A DNA stretch of 5,997 nt from Chloroflexota bacterium (GTDB lineage Bacteria; Chloroflexota; Ktedonobacteria; Ktedonobacterales; Ktedonobacteraceae): positions 1 through 5,997 of the forward strand of contig VBHV01000464.1 of the NCBI GenBank assembly GCA_005881995.1, read 5' to 3'. Shown piece after piece: positions 5,818-5,997 of this stretch. Each line of letters opens with the position of its first letter. Position 1 is the stretch's first letter. Both the position numbers and the translations under genes were made by a program. The notes under the pieces are model-generated. The model ran no database searches. It was not told the DNA's origin and worked only from the letters and a program-made list of their open reading frames with translations.

Positions 5818-5997
5818 ATGTCTGTCTCACAACATGACTGGTCATTGCACCGCAAAGGACAGGTTGACCAGGAACGCCATAAAGAAAAAATCCGCGAAGC
5901 CATCAAGAAAAACCTTGGCGATATTGTCAGCGAGGAAAGCATCATCCTCTCCGATGGGAAAAAGATGGTGCGCGTTCCCATTCGCTCGCTTGACGAA
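5818..5997 (+). CDS. yhbH: YhbH/YeaH family protein (DUF444), N-terminal 60 residues
   Basis: The frame runs from ATG at 5818 to the window edge, 60 codons with no stop. The N-terminus has [19 protein letters not shown] (residues 7-25), then [17 protein letters not shown] (27-43) and VPIRSLDE (53-60). These blocks match the conserved start of Bacillus subtilis YhbH and E. coli YeaH as I recall them. The family (sporulation protein YhbH in Firmicutes) is genetically linked to PrkA and often to SpoVR. Full-length members are about 380-430 residues with a von Willebrand factor A-like region, which would lie outside this window. Its position after prkA supports the call strongly; its biochemical role is not well defined. 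Confidence 0.93.
   Translation, partial: MSVSQHDWSLHRKGQVDQERHKEKIREAIKKNLGDIVSEESIILSDGKKMVRVPIRSLDE

Noticed and set aside
5649..5981. Minus-strand 110-codon frame over yhbH
   Set aside because: It is antisense to the conserved YhbH N-terminus and has no protein motifs.

Overview
The window most likely comes from a Ktedonobacteria-like member of the Chloroflexota. That is inference from gene content: a Hanks-type Ser/Thr kinase next to a membrane-anchored jelly-roll ectodomain, and a PrkA-YhbH pair of the kind found in spore-formers. No rRNA or other taxonomic marker is present. Base composition is moderate and codon use is mixed, with prkA looking more GC-biased at third positions than the kinase region.

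Layout. (1) Positions 1-902, minus strand: the 5' part of a membrane-anchored serine hydrolase of the class C beta-lactamase/penicillin-binding family. It is open from its ATG to the window edge, so searches that need a stop codon would miss it. Its first 84 residues are a basic, three-unit repeat tail in front of one transmembrane helix. The outermost 164 bases form a 34-bp perfect fold-back palindrome inside this reading frame, which suggests an inverted duplication or a sequence-end artefact. (2) Positions 903-1410: a divergent promoter region. (3) Positions 1411-3160, plus strand: a complete Hanks-type kinase domain, followed in another frame with a 23-base overlap by a protein made of one transmembrane helix, a Ser/Thr-rich stalk and a jelly-roll-like ectodomain. 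Together they look like one receptor kinase split into two reading frames. (4) Positions 3161-3780: intergenic, with a weak terminator, a good sigma70-type promoter, about three degenerate 60-base tandem units, a strong stem-loop followed by T4, and a small hairpin just before prkA. (5) Positions 3781-5676: full-length prkA, an AAA+ serine kinase/ATPase. (6) Positions 5677-5817: a spacer with a 22-base direct repeat, each copy carrying a four-codon ORF, and then the yhbH ribosome binding site. (7) Positions 5818-5997: the start of yhbH (YeaH/YhbH, DUF444), cut by the window edge.

How the parts fit together. The left half may be an envelope-sensing module, with a surface serine hydrolase divergent from a split receptor kinase. 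The right half is the conserved PrkA-YhbH stress/sporulation module, whose next member is often SpoVR. I found no clear new multi-gene system. The most unusual points are the split receptor kinase, the repeat-rich prkA leader, the duplicated mini-ORF region before yhbH, the RDLS repeats in the hydrolase tail, and the edge palindrome.
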